DNA of 64,000 nucleotides from Komagataeibacter xylinus (GTDB taxonomy: Bacteria; Pseudomonadota; Alphaproteobacteria; Acetobacterales; Acetobacteraceae): assembly GCF_031081985.1 (NCBI RefSeq), contig NZ_JARWSK010000004.1:62001-126000 (forward strand), written 5' to 3'. The position numbers and the translations under genes are program-made. Under the pieces are notes generated by a model, which did not search any database, was not told where the DNA came from, and worked only from the letters and a program-made list of their open reading frames with translations. Position 1 is the stretch's first letter. Every line of letters starts with the position of its first letter. Of the stretch, positions 44,013 to 52,629 are shown one piece after another.

Positions 44013-44560
44013 TGATAAGGCCCCGCGATCCATAGCTCGTGAGGCTATTTATTGGCAGCTCGTAATAATTTGCGAGAGGGAAAAATGCCTTCCGATCATT
44101 GCGAAGAAGGTATGTTGCACTGCTGCAACACAATGTTAGATGTGACTTTAAGTTAACTTTACGCAAAACGAAACTAAGCGCCACTTGGAAAGCGCACGGC
44201 ATGATCTGGAAATATCCTATGTTTTCAATAGATTGATAATTTCCTGTATGTCGCGCTTCCTGAGTGTATTTTTGTAGTTGACAGTGGGTAAAAAGTTATT
44301 CGCTTCTCTGAAGCAACAAATTAAAATCAATGTGTTACGTATTTCTGCATGCCCCGGAAAAGCGTGATATAAAAGATACGCTCACCTGTGTGCCGGTTGC
44401 ATTTCAGGCTCATGCCAAAGCCTGAAACGGCATTGTTGCTCCGGCCCTGAGTGTCGGGCCTGCCCTGCTATCCTGATGGGGGCTGGAACCGGCACTGTAG
44501 GGCAGGGCGGGAGAATCGGTTCTGGCAACCCCCTCCGTGCAGCCGGGGCGCGCAGGGCGT
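44013..44560. promoter_or_regulatory. Receptor promoter region with operator-like dyad and a GC-rich structured segment
   Basis: TGTTGCA-CTGC-TGCAACA (44113-44130) is a perfect inverted repeat about 100 bases before the receptor start. The AT-rich part (44140-44370) is probably promoter. From 44395 to 44530 the DNA is GC-rich and can fold into several stems: TTTCAGGCT/AGCCTGAAA nested in TGCCG/CGGCA, then GGCCC/GGGCC, then GCCCTGC/GCAGGGC. It lies downstream of the cyclodeaminase-family gene and upstream of the receptor gene, both leftward. Its identity is unknown. Confidence 0.45.
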
Positions 44561-45463
44561 TTATCCGCCCTGCTGGCGGGCAACCCGGCAGGCGGCGAGA
44601 TCCCACGCGGCGCACCCGACGGATTTGAAAAACACGGGCTGGTCCGGGGCCGGAAGCCTGCCCTGCAGTGCCTGCGCGAGGGGATGGACGCGCTGCCAGT
44701 CCACCCCTGCCTGATACAGATCGCCTGCTTCTGTCGGGGCGCCGATGGGGTCATCAACATAAAGGGCACTGCCTGCAATGGTGGCGGGGCCAATTTCCAC
44801 CATGTCGGTCCGATAGGCGCCAACGCCTATGACAAGGCAGGAGGGGCGGGCGCGTTCGTTATAGAGGACCGATGTGCTGGCCGTGAGTGTCAGCACCACA
44901 TCAAAGGGATCTTCATCCGCCTGCTCGGGGCGCACGTTCAGGCCAGGCATGGCATGTGCCGCGCAGAAGGCCCGTGCCCGCTCGGGCGTGCGTCCGCGTA
45001 TAACAACGGTCATGCCGGGATAGACCGCAGCAAGGGCCTGCAAATGCGCAACGGCCTGCGTGCCGGTGCCAATCAGCAGCACGCGCCGCACGGGACCGCG
45101 CGCGAATGTGCGGATGCCGAGCAGGCTGATGGCGGCCGTGCGGCGCATGGTCACGGTGGGGCCATCAAGCATGAACAGGAAGCGCCCGGCCTGCGCTTCA
45201 GCGCAGATGACCTGGCCCTGTATGGTGGGCAGGTTGTGGGCGGAATTGCCTGCAAACAGGCTCAGCAGTTTGGTGACCATGATGTCATCGGCCACGCAGG
45301 GCATGCTCATGAGCGCGCCGCGTTGGTCGCGGGTGCGGATGGTGGTGCGCTCGGGGCACAGGATCTGCCCCGCGGCTGCATCAAGTGACGCCTGTGCAAG
45401 GGCATCGATCAGGGCAGGGAAGGGGAGGAGGCTGCGCGTATCCTGCGCGGAGTACTGCTTCAT
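44561..45463 (-). CDS. Ornithine cyclodeaminase / mu-crystallin family dehydrogenase
   Basis: 300 residues from ATG 45463 (AAGGGTG upstream), starting MKQYSAQDTRSLLPF. An NAD(P)-binding Rossmann motif GTGTQAVAHLQAL (about 126-138) and GALMSMPCV, PTIQGQVICAEA and KSVGCAAWDLA follow the OCD/Mu-crystallin pattern. Members include ornithine cyclodeaminase, alanine dehydrogenase and 1-pyrroline-2-carboxylate reductase, and the sequence does not decide between them. It would act on an amino acid or cyclic imino acid in the cytosol. It is divergent from the zinc-ribbon remnant. Confidence 0.85.
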   Translation of the reverse strand: MKQYSAQDTRSLLPFPALIDALAQASLDAAAGQILCPERTTIRTRDQRGALMSMPCVADDIMVTKLLSLFAGNSAHNLPTIQGQVICAEAQAGRFLFMLDGPTVTMRRTAAISLLGIRTFARGPVRRVLLIGTGTQAVAHLQALAAVYPGMTVVIRGRTPERARAFCAAHAMPGLNVRPEQADEDPFDVVLTLTASTSVLYNERARPSCLVIGVGAYRTDMVEIGPATIAGSALYVDDPIGAPTEAGDLYQAGVDWQRVHPLAQALQGRLPAPDQPVFFKSVGCAAWDLAACRVARQQGG

Positions 45464-45619
45464 GCGTATGCACCCTTGCGTCATGGGAAGGGGTATAGGG
45501 ATATGGTATTTTGCGCCTGCCGTCATCCGTATGGGTGTAAAGGCAAGGCAATATCATTTTCTCATGGTAAACGACAAATATACGATGATATTGATTGATG
45601 TCGTGCGGCGAAAGAATAC

Positions 45620-45864
45620 ATGAATCATGCCATATATCTGAGCATTGATCCTTATGCGGTCAGGGTCATGTGCTTGTTGCGCGCGATAATGATGCGAATT
45701 ATTTCTGTTTCATATGTGATGATTGTGAATGTGAATGGGATAACCTGACAGAAATTCAGAATGCTAAGGAATCAGTAATGTTCGAGCATGGAAATGTTAT
45801 ATTCATGGACGCAAAACAGATGGCGACGCATGCATTATACAAATATGTATTGAATAAAGGGTAG
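45620..45864 (+). pseudogene. Zinc-ribbon protein, degenerate second copy
   Basis: The frame from GTG 45670 reads VLVARDNDANYFCFICDDCECEWD and ends ALYKYVLNKG, clearly related to the intact protein at 29106 (VLVARDN, FFRCDECGNEW, KVYKYVINK). Immediately upstream the matching sequence (SLCGQGH) has only one cysteine and meets a TGA at 45646. The plausible start ATG 45620 is in another frame (MNHAIYLSIDPY). A small deletion near 45650 would explain this, destroying the first CxxC knuckle. A shortened functional protein from 45670 is possible. Confidence 0.6.
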
Positions 45865-46154
45865 AATTCACTTGGGGCAGGTGATGAGGACCTGCTTATT
45901 CGGTAAGCCTGCGTAGCTTCGGCTTGGGCGCTGCATCGCTGTTCCGTTTGCGGGCGCGGAAAGGGGTGGCTTTTTGTGTGGTGGTTACGGGAAGCGTCTC
46001 TATCAAAAAAATATGTTATCGCTCATGACATAAATAAAATGAGCATGATGCAGAAGCTGCCCTACAGGAACTCACTATTTTTTAAGGTTTTCGATATTGC
46101 GATTTGTTCTCATTCGTGATTATGCTGCGCCCACATCATGAATGGGATGGATAA
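45865..46154. other. Intergenic region with possible gene remnant
   Basis: GCAGGT/ACCTGC (45879-45898) could terminate the zinc-ribbon remnant. On the minus strand 46008-45903 reads as an open stretch (TTTQKATPFRARKRNSDAAP in part) ending in a stop, with a protein-like basic composition but no start codon, possibly the tail of a lost gene. A Fur-like site near 46097 belongs to bfd. Confidence 0.3.
46097..46112. promoter_or_regulatory. Fur-box-like site before bfd
   Basis: TTGCGATTTGTTCTCA, 43 bases upstream of bfd, is identical at 13 of 16 positions to the site before the FTR1 operon (22094-22109). bfd is induced by iron starvation in other bacteria, so Fur control is expected. Confidence 0.55.
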
Positions 46155-46376
46155 ATGTTTGTCTGCTCCTGCAATATGCTGACTGACACGGACGTAGAGA
46201 CCGCAGCCCGTAATGGCGCGGTCAGACCTAAAGAAGTCTATGAATCCAAGGGCTGTCGGGCCCAGTGCGGCAACTGCGTGCCCGGTGTGGTGTGCATTCT
46301 GCGCCAGCTTGCCCGCCAGGGGCGCATGGTCATGCCCGAGGTGCCGCATGTGCATCCCGATATGCAGGTCATCTGA
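46155..46376 (+). CDS. bfd: Bacterioferritin-associated [2Fe-2S] ferredoxin
   Basis: 73 residues. Cys4-x-Cys6 and Cys38-x2-Cys41 (FVCSCN...QCGNC) are the [2Fe-2S] ligands of Bfd, with a helix-turn-helix-like fold between them (LTDTDVETAARNGAVRPKEVY). Bfd passes electrons to bacterioferritin so that stored iron can be reduced and released. No bfr gene is in the window. A Fur-like box precedes it. The next gene is convergent. Confidence 0.92.
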   Translation: MFVCSCNMLTDTDVETAARNGAVRPKEVYESKGCRAQCGNCVPGVVCILRQLARQGRMVMPEVPHVHPDMQVI

Positions 46377-46416
46377 CCGGCCTGTTTCGGTGCCTTCTGT
46401 CGTTGTGCAGGGCACG

Positions 46417-46450
46417 AAAAAAAAACGGCACGCCTGCCAGGCATGCCGTT
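46417..46450 (-). terminator. Intrinsic terminator of the symporter operon
   Basis: On the minus strand AACGGCATGCCTGGCAGGCG and TGCCGTT form a hairpin followed by nine T residues (complement of the A-run 46417-46425). It lies beyond the repeat after the SSS transporter gene. It may also shield bfd from read-through. Confidence 0.8.
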
Positions 46451-46471
46451 CTGTTCCAACACCAGGAAATT

Positions 46472-46560
46472 ACAGAAGTTTCTGGTGAAGCTTTTCCCAC
46501 AAAGCGTCAGATGACGCCGCTTTATCCTCGTAAAAGCGGCTTCGTGAAACGCTGTATGTT
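46472..46560 (+). repeat. Dispersed repeat R1, diverged copy
   Basis: CAGAAGTTTCTGGTGAAGCT begins like the full R1 copy. The two hairpins are replaced by changed but still paired sequences (AGCGTCAGATGACGC and CGCTTTATCCTCGTAAAAGCG), suggesting that the structures are kept while the sequence drifts. Confidence 0.55.
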
Positions 46561-46571
46561 AATGTCGCCTG

Positions 46572-48086
46572 TCAGCCCTGCCGCCGCACGCTCTGGCGTG
46601 GCTGGAGGGTGGAGGGTGAGGCGCCGAGCGCCAGCCGGATCACGCTGCCCAGCACCATCGTCACCACGATATTGACGCCGAGCGCCAGCAGCCCGGTTGA
46701 AACGGAAGCCGAGAAGCCGCCAAACGCAATGGGGTGCACGGGCTTGAGCCCATCCAGCCAGCACAGCCCCAGCCCGAACAGCGAGCCACTGGCCCAGCCG
46801 CCAATCAGCGCAGGCGCCGACAGCCGCAGCGGCAGCAGGCCCATGATCAGGGCGGGGAAGGTCTGCAGGATGATGACGCCGCCCAGTAGTTGCAGGTCAA
46901 TGGCGAACTTGGCGTTGAGGAAAACGACACAGCCCAGCGCGCCCACTTTCACGCCCAGCCCGGCCAGGCGTGAGCCGGTGACCGATTCGCTGTGGCGCGG
47001 CAGGATGTTGTGCATGATCAGGTTGGCCGCGCCAATCGCCATGACCGAGGCTGGTACAAGTGCTCCCACCGCGATGGCGGCAAAGCAGAAGCCTGCGAAC
47101 CATGAGGGGAAGATGGCCAGGAACAGTTGCGGCACCACCTGCGAGGATGACGTGGTCACGATTCCCGCCGCATGCGCCATCAGCCCCAGCAGCGCGATCA
47201 GCCCGAGCACAATGGTGTAGATGGGCAGGAATACGGCATTCTGCCGGATGGTATCGGCGGATTTCGCCGCCAGGATTCCCGTCAGCGTATGCGGGTACAG
47301 GAAGGCGGCAAAGGCCGAGGAGAGCGCAAGCGTGGCATAGGGCACCGTCTGGTCCTGGCTCACGATACGGCCACCGGGCAGGGCGGGCAGGTGTTCCGTC
47401 GCCGCATGGAACATGGCGCCATAACCGCCAAGGTGGATCGGCACGATGATGACCGCCGCCAGCACGGCGATATAGATCATCACATCCTTGATGAAGGCGG
47501 TCAGCGCCGGGGCATGCAGCCCGCCCAGCCACGTATAGGCCGCCAGCGACACGAACGCGAATAAAAGCGGCAGCATGCCGGTATAGCCCAGCGCCTCGAC
47601 AACCGTGCGGATGCCGATGAGTTGCAGGGCAATATAGGGCAGCACCGCCACCAGCCCGCTTATGGCCACGGCCAGTTCCAGCGTGCGGCTGCCAAAGCGC
47701 GCGCGCACGATGTCAGCCGCCGTGGCGTGGCCGCCATCGCGCGCGATGGTCCACAGCTTTGGCATGACGGCGAAGATGAACGGATAGACGATAATGGTGT
47801 AGGGCAGCGCGAAAAAGCCGAAGCCTCCGGTGGAATAGACCAGCGCTGGCACCGCGATGACCGTGTAGGCGGTGTAGAAGTCACCCCCCACCAGAAACCA
47901 TGTGACCCAGGCGCCAAATTCACGCCCGCCCAGCCCCCACTCCTCACCTTGGCTGGGGTGGGTTGCGGCCTTGCGGCGGTTGAGCAGCGGGCGCCAGAAC
48001 CGCACCGTGCTGCCCAGCACGATGGTCGCGACAAAAAAGAGGATAAACACGCCGATGGCGGCGTTATCAGGCAGGGGGGTGTTCAT
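46572..48086 (-). CDS. Sodium:solute symporter (SSS family), monocarboxylate-type
   Basis: 504 residues from ATG 48086, overlapping the DUF3311 stop as ATGA. About 13 membrane helices. EWGLGGREFGAWVTWFLVGGDFYTAYTVIAVPALVY is the start of the SSS core (TM2-TM3), and ALVPASVMAIGAANLIMHNI lies in the middle. The pairing of a small DUF3311 protein with an SSS protein is typical of MctP-like transporters of monocarboxylates such as pyruvate, lactate or acetate. It would import organic acids, in keeping with the gluconeogenic PPDK gene divergent from it. Substrate not proven. Confidence 0.88.
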   Translation of the reverse strand: MNTPLPDNAAIGVFILFFVATIVLGSTVRFWRPLLNRRKAATHPSQGEEWGLGGREFGAWVTWFLVGGDFYTAYTVIAVPALVYSTGGFGFFALPYTIIVYPFIFAVMPKLWTIARDGGHATAADIVRARFGSRTLELAVAISGLVAVLPYIALQLIGIRTVVEALGYTGMLPLLFAFVSLAAYTWLGGLHAPALTAFIKDVMIYIAVLAAVIIVPIHLGGYGAMFHAATEHLPALPGGRIVSQDQTVPYATLALSSAFAAFLYPHTLTGILAAKSADTIRQNAVFLPIYTIVLGLIALLGLMAHAAGIVTTSSSQVVPQLFLAIFPSWFAGFCFAAIAVGALVPASVMAIGAANLIMHNILPRHSESVTGSRLAGLGVKVGALGCVVFLNAKFAIDLQLLGGVIILQTFPALIMGLLPLRLSAPALIGGWASGSLFGLGLCWLDGLKPVHPIAFGGFSASVSTGLLALGVNIVVTMVLGSVIRLALGASPSTLQPRQSVRRQG

Positions 48087-48259
48087 GACTGTCTGTCCGT
48101 CTTCCATGCCATCCAGATCAGCACGGAGGTTACGGGTACCCAGGCGAGCTGGTACCAGTAAAAGAAGGGAAAGCCGAGCAGCACCGGGTCGTGCCGGTTA
48201 TACAGCGGCACCCAGAGCAGCCCGGCAAAGGGCAGCAGGAGGAGTATGGTTTTTTTCAT
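48083..48259 (-). CDS. DUF3311 small membrane protein
   Basis: 58 residues, begins MKKTILLLLPFAGLLWVPLY and ends VTSVLIWMAWKTDRQS. Two hydrophobic helices flank an aromatic LGFPFFYWYQLAW loop, the DUF3311 pattern. It overlaps the start of the SSS transporter by 4 bases (ATGA) and is probably a small subunit or folding partner of that transporter. It is too short for ordinary gene-length cut-offs. Confidence 0.88.
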   Translation of the reverse strand: MKKTILLLLPFAGLLWVPLYNRHDPVLLGFPFFYWYQLAWVPVTSVLIWMAWKTDRQS

Positions 48260-48819
48260 GTTGACCGAACTTCTTGTTTTTGTGTGGCCGTCAGCAATTT
48301 TTCTGGAAAGCGGAATGGAGTGTCAACATAATTGAAGGCGTTTTTGAAGTATTTTTTTGAATAACGGATTGGGATATTTTGTAATTACATTTTTTTTATT
48401 GTGCAGTGCGCAATGTTTTTGCTGCGACGCACAACGTAATGCAGCAAAAACAGGGCCTTTGAGGGAACGTAAAAACATGCATAAAATGAATAACTGAAAT
48501 TATTAAAAATAATATAATATGCGTCGCACCTTGCGGATGTCCGCGCTTGTTCTGATGGTTTATAAAAATATATCCTTGTAATTAAACAATATTATTTTCA
48601 TTTTCCGCATCCTGCCGGGCGTCGCGCCCTCAAGGGAGTGCCGCGTGGCGCGATGGGGCGGGTGAAAATAGTGATTGCCCGCCCTTGCCCGTGCCGGTTA
48701 AATTCATTGCCCGGACCTGCCAACAACAAACAATATTAAAAAGCACGGTCGTCTGTTTCACCCTGTGCCGGAGCAGGTGTTATCCTTTGACAGACGGGCG
48801 TGCGTAGGAACGAACAGAC
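48260..48819. promoter_or_regulatory. AT-rich divergent promoter region with long inverted repeat
   Basis: About 560 bases between the transporter operon and ppdK. TGTTTTTGCTGC (48414-48425) pairs exactly with GCAGCAAAAACA (48441-48452) over a 15-base spacer. TGCGACGCA (48423-48431) recurs inverted as TGCGTCGCA (48520-48528). The region is strongly AT-rich (long T- and A-runs) and contains no gene. It probably controls carbon-source-dependent expression of both sides, by an unknown regulator. Confidence 0.5.
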
Positions 48820-51495
48820 ATGACCAAATGGGTTTATAGCTTCGGAGATGGCCTGAACGAAGGGCGCGCGGAGATGCGCAACCTTCTGGGCGGCAAAGGC
48901 GCCAACCTGGCGGAAATGGCGGCCAATGGCCTGCCCGTGCCGCCCGGCTTCACCATTACGACGGAAGTCTGTTCGGCCTTTTATGAAAATGGCCGGAAAT
49001 ATCCCGATGACCTGCGCGCCCAGGTTGCCGATGCGCTGGCGCGGGTTGAAAAATCCATGGGCCTGCGCTTTGGCGATGCTGCGGCTCCCCTGCTGGTCTC
49101 GGTGCGCTCGGGCGCGCGCGTGTCCATGCCGGGCATGATGGATACCGTGCTCAACCTTGGCCTCAATGACGAGACGGTGGAAGGTCTTGCCCGGTCCTCT
49201 GGCGATGCCCGCTTCGCATGGGACAGCTACCGCCGCTTCATCCAGATGTACGGCTCGGTGGTGATGGGCGTGCCCCATCATCACTTCGAGGATGTGCTCG
49301 AGCAGTTCAAGCGCGCCAGCAAGGTGGAAGACGACACCGCCATCACGGCAGAGCAGTGGCGCACCATCGTGGCCGATTACCGCCACCTCATCAGCACCAA
49401 CACCGGCACCGAATTCCCTACCGACCCACAGGACCAGCTCTGGGGCGCGATCGGGGCGGTGTTCGGTTCGTGGATGAACCCGCGCGCCAACACCTATCGC
49501 AAGCTGCACGAGATCCCGGCCTCATGGGGCACGGCGGTCAACGTGCAGTCCATGGTGTTCGGCAACATGGGCGATGACTGCGCCACCGGCGTATGCTTCA
49601 CGCGTGATCCGTCAACGGGTGAGAACATCTTCTACGGTGAATACCTCATCAACGCGCAGGGCGAGGATGTGGTGGCCGGCATCCGCACGCCGCAGCCCAT
49701 GGCGTGCGCGCGCGCCGAGGCGGGCCAGCACCCGATGGAAACCACCCTGCCGCAGGCTTACGCCGAACTGATGCGCGTGCGCTCGGTGCTCGAAACCCAT
49801 TACAAGGACATGCAGGACATCGAATTCACCGTCCAGCGCAATGTCCTCTACATTCTCCAGACCCGCAGCGGTAAGCGTACTGCCGCCGCAGCGCTGAAGA
49901 TCGCCATCGACATGGCGCGTGAAGGCCTGATCACGCAGGAGGATGCGATCCGCCGCGTGCCCGCCTCCTCGCTTGACCAGCTTCTGCACCCCACGCTCGA
50001 TCCCAAGGCCGAGCGCGTGCAGCTCACGCGCGGCCTGCCCGCCTCGCCGGGGGCTGCTGCCGGTGCGGTCGTGTTCTCGGCCGAAGAATGCGAGACGCGG
50101 GCCGCAAAGGGCGAGGATGTGATCCTGGTCCGTATCGAGACCTCGCCGGAGGACGTGCACGGCATGCATGCCGCCCGTGGCGTGCTCACCACCCGTGGCG
50201 GCATGACCTCGCACGCCGCCGTGGTGGCGCGTGGCATGGGCCGCGTGTGCGTGGCAGGCGCTGGCAGCATCCATGTCGATTACGCCGCCGGTAACATGAC
50301 CATCGGCGCGCATACCATCGCGCAGGGCGAGTGGATCACGCTCGATGGCGGCACGGGGGCTGTCTATCTGGGCCGCGTGCCCACCATCGCGCCCACGCTG
50401 TCCGATGATTTCAACACGCTCATGGGCTGGGCTGACAGCGTGCGCCGCCTTGGCGTGCGCGCCAACGCCGAAACGCCTGATGATGCCGCCACCGCCCGGC
50501 GCTTTGGTGCGGAAGGCATTGGCCTTGCCCGCACGGAGCACATGTTCTTCGGCCCTGACCGCATTGGCCTCGTGCGCCAGATGATCATTGCCGATGATGA
50601 ACTGGTGCGCCAGAAGGCCATTGCGGGGCTGCTGCCTTTCCAGCGTGATGACTTTGCCAGCCTGTTCCGCATCATGGCGGGGCTGCCGGTAACCGTGCGC
50701 CTGCTCGACCCGCCGCTGCACGAATTCCTGCCGCATGCGGAAGCCGAGATGGCCGAAGTGGCGCAGGCGCTGGGCAAGAGCGTGGAAGATGTGCGCGCCC
50801 GTTGCGCGGCACTGGCCGAGACCAACCCGATGCTGGGCCATCGCGGCTGCCGCCTCGGCCTGACCAGCCCGGAAATCTATGCCATGCAGGTGCGTGCTCT
50901 GATCCAGGCCGCCGTGATCGTGGAGAAGGAACTCGGCAAGCCCATTCGCCCCGAGATCATGATCCCGCTGGTGGCAACGCAGGCCGAGCTGGCCACCACC
51001 CGCCGCGCTGCCGAAGACGAGATCGCCCGCGTGCTGAAGGAAGAGGGCACCAACCTCAACTACTACATCGGCACCATGATCGAGCTGCCGCGTGCCGCCA
51101 TCCAGGCGGACAAAATCGCGGAATATGCCGATTTCTTCTCGTTCGGCACCAATGACCTGACCCAGACCACCTTTGGCCTGTCGCGTGATGATGCGGGGTC
51201 GTTCCTGCCTTATTATGTCGATAACGGCCTGCTGCCGCGCGACCCGTTCGTGTCCATCGACCGTGATGGCGTGGGTGCGCTCGTGCGCCTTGGCGTGGAG
51301 CGGGGGCGGCAGACCAGCCCCGACCTCAAGCTGGGCATCTGTGGCGAGCATGGTGGCGACCCGGATTCCATCGCGTTCTTTGATGAAGTCGGGCTGGACT
51401 ATGTATCGTGCTCACCCTTCCGCGTGCCGGTGGCCCGCCTTGCGGCAGCTCAGGCCGCCCTTGCCACCCGCAGCAAGGTTGGCAACCCCGCCTGA
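48820..51495 (+). CDS. ppdK: Pyruvate, phosphate dikinase
   Basis: 891 residues, full length. The N-terminal ATP-grasp domain has KWVYSFGDGLNEGRAEMRNL and GGKGANLAEMA. The swivelling domain has the phosphohistidine in GGMTSHAAVVARGMGR (about 463), with the regulatory Thr two residues before it. The C-terminal PEP domain has the catalytic Cys in GICGEHGGDP (about 840). It interconverts pyruvate, ATP and Pi with PEP, AMP and PPi. In acetic acid bacteria it supplies PEP for growth on lactate, ethanol or pyruvate. Its regulator gene follows after 82 bases. Confidence 0.96.
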   Translation: MTKWVYSFGDGLNEGRAEMRNLLGGKGANLAEMAANGLPVPPGFTITTEVCSAFYENGRKYPDDLRAQVADALARVEKSMGLRFGDAAAPLLVSVRSGARVSMPGMMDTVLNLGLNDETVEGLARSSGDARFAWDSYRRFIQMYGSVVMGVPHHHFEDVLEQFKRASKVEDDTAITAEQWRTIVADYRHLISTNTGTEFPTDPQDQLWGAIGAVFGSWMNPRANTYRKLHEIPASWGTAVNVQSMVFGNMGDDCATGVCFTRDPSTGENIFYGEYLINAQGEDVVAGIRTPQPMACARAEAGQHPMETTLPQAYAELMRVRSVLETHYKDMQDIEFTVQRNVLYILQTRSGKRTAAAALKIAIDMAREGLITQEDAIRRVPASSLDQLLHPTLDPKAERVQLTRGLPASPGAAAGAVVFSAEECETRAAKGEDVILVRIETSPEDVHGMHAARGVLTTRGGMTSHAAVVARGMGRVCVAGAGSIHVDYAAGNMTIGAHTIAQGEWITLDGGTGAVYLGRVPTIAPTLSDDFNTLMGWADSVRRLGVRANAETPDDAATARRFGAEGIGLARTEHMFFGPDRIGLVRQMIIADDELVRQKAIAGLLPFQRDDFASLFRIMAGLPVTVRLLDPPLHEFLPHAEAEMAEVAQALGKSVEDVRARCAALAETNPMLGHRGCRLGLTSPEIYAMQVRALIQAAVIVEKELGKPIRPEIMIPLVATQAELATTRRAAEDEIARVLKEEGTNLNYYIGTMIELPRAAIQADKIAEYADFFSFGTNDLTQTTFGLSRDDAGSFLPYYVDNGLLPRDPFVSIDRDGVGALVRLGVERGRQTSPDLKLGICGEHGGDPDSIAFFDEVGLDYVSCSPFRVPVARLAAAQAALATRSKVGNPA

Positions 51496-51577
51496 CGCCA
51501 CCTTGTGGTGGCATGGAGACTGAAAAAAATGGCGCGTCGCCTGCCTTAGGGCTGCGGCGCGCCTGTCAGGCAGGACA

Positions 51578-52444
51578 ATGAGCGAACAGCCGATCATCCT
51601 GCATCTTGTATCCGAGGCGACGGGACAGGCGCTCGAGGCGGTGATGCGCGCCTGTGGCGCCCAGTTCCAGGATGCCGAGTTTGCCCTGCGTAACTGGAAC
51701 CTCGTGCGCACGCGCGTGCAGGTCGGCCGCGTGCTGGCCGGGATCAGTCACGAGCCGGGGCCGGTCCTGTCCTCGCTCACATCGCCCGAATTGCAGACCA
51801 TGCTGCGGGTGGGGTGCGCGCGCCTTGGCGTGCAGGTCAAGAACATCCTTGATGGCACCATCCATTTCCTTGAACAGCAGACCGGCATCCCCGCCGAGCG
51901 CCACCCCGGTGGCCAGTACGTGATGGATGACAGCTACCGCCGCCGCATTGATGCAATGCAGTATGTCATTGCCCATGATGACGGGCAGAAAACAACCGAC
52001 CTCACCCGCGCGGAGGTGGTGCTGGTAGGGGTTTCGCGCACATCCAAGACGCCCACCTGTTTCTATCTGGCCAACCGGGGCATCAGGGCTGCCAATATTC
52101 CGCTGGTGCCGCATGCGCCGCTGCCTGCTGGGCTGGAACATTTTCCCGGCCTTGTGGTCGGCCTTACCATTGATGCGCATACCCTGCTTGAAATCCGCCG
52201 CTCACGCGTTGGCATGATGCTGCCGGGCCGCTCCATCGCGGCTCCCGGCATGTCGGAAACATCGGTCAAGCCCTATATAGACCCGGTCAACGTGCAGGAG
52301 GAACTGCTCTGGGCGCGACGGCTGTGCACGCGGCATAAATGGCCGGTCATCAACGTCACCCACCGCTCGGTAGAGGAAACGGCAGCCGCCATCATCGACA
52401 TGCTCGAGCATGATGGCACCAGCCGCATCCTGCCTGTCGTTTAA
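51578..52444 (+). CDS. PPDK regulatory protein (bifunctional kinase/pyrophosphorylase, DUF299)
   Basis: 288 residues. ILHLVSEATGQALEAV at the N-terminus and the P-loop-like GVSRTSKTPTCFYLANRG (about 149-166) are diagnostic of the DUF299 family. It inactivates PPDK by ADP-dependent phosphorylation of the Thr next to the catalytic His and reactivates it by Pi-dependent removal. It lies directly downstream of ppdK, as expected. Homologues (PpsR) control PEP synthase, but ppdK adjacency settles the choice. Confidence 0.95.
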   Translation: MSEQPIILHLVSEATGQALEAVMRACGAQFQDAEFALRNWNLVRTRVQVGRVLAGISHEPGPVLSSLTSPELQTMLRVGCARLGVQVKNILDGTIHFLEQQTGIPAERHPGGQYVMDDSYRRRIDAMQYVIAHDDGQKTTDLTRAEVVLVGVSRTSKTPTCFYLANRGIRAANIPLVPHAPLPAGLEHFPGLVVGLTIDAHTLLEIRRSRVGMMLPGRSIAAPGMSETSVKPYIDPVNVQEELLWARRLCTRHKWPVINVTHRSVEETAAAIIDMLEHDGTSRILPVV

Positions 52445-52452
52445 GGTGTGAG

Positions 52453-52512
52453 AGAGAAGTTTCTGGTGAAGCTTTTTGAAAAAAGGCGGTACCCGGAAGC
52501 TTTTGTCATTTC
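52453..52512 (+). repeat. Dispersed repeat R1, deleted copy
   Basis: AGAAGTTTCTGGTGAAGCTT then TTTTTGAAAAAAGGCGGTACC and GGAAGCTTTTGTCATTT (given in parts). The arm between the two hairpins of the full copy has been lost, leaving a fused half-element after the PPDK regulator gene. Confidence 0.6.
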
Positions 52513-52629
52513 TGAAATCCGCCTAAGGGCAGGTTGTATCCAACCGGGGCGACGTGACAGATACGCCGCCATATCCTATTGCTGCGGTAGCGCATGCGCC
52601 TGCCTTTTTTCTATCCTGATGGATCATGG

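Noticed and set aside
44385-44545. Possible cobalamin riboswitch (GGCACTGTAGGG resembles the CACTGTAAG core)
   Set aside because: The B12 box and other conserved elements are missing. The strand with the resemblance would run antisense into the cyclodeaminase-family gene. Kept only as an unidentified structured segment.
49612-51351. 579-residue minus-strand open frame
   Set aside because: Antisense shadow of ppdK, rich in His, Ala and Arg as typical for GC-rich reverse frames.
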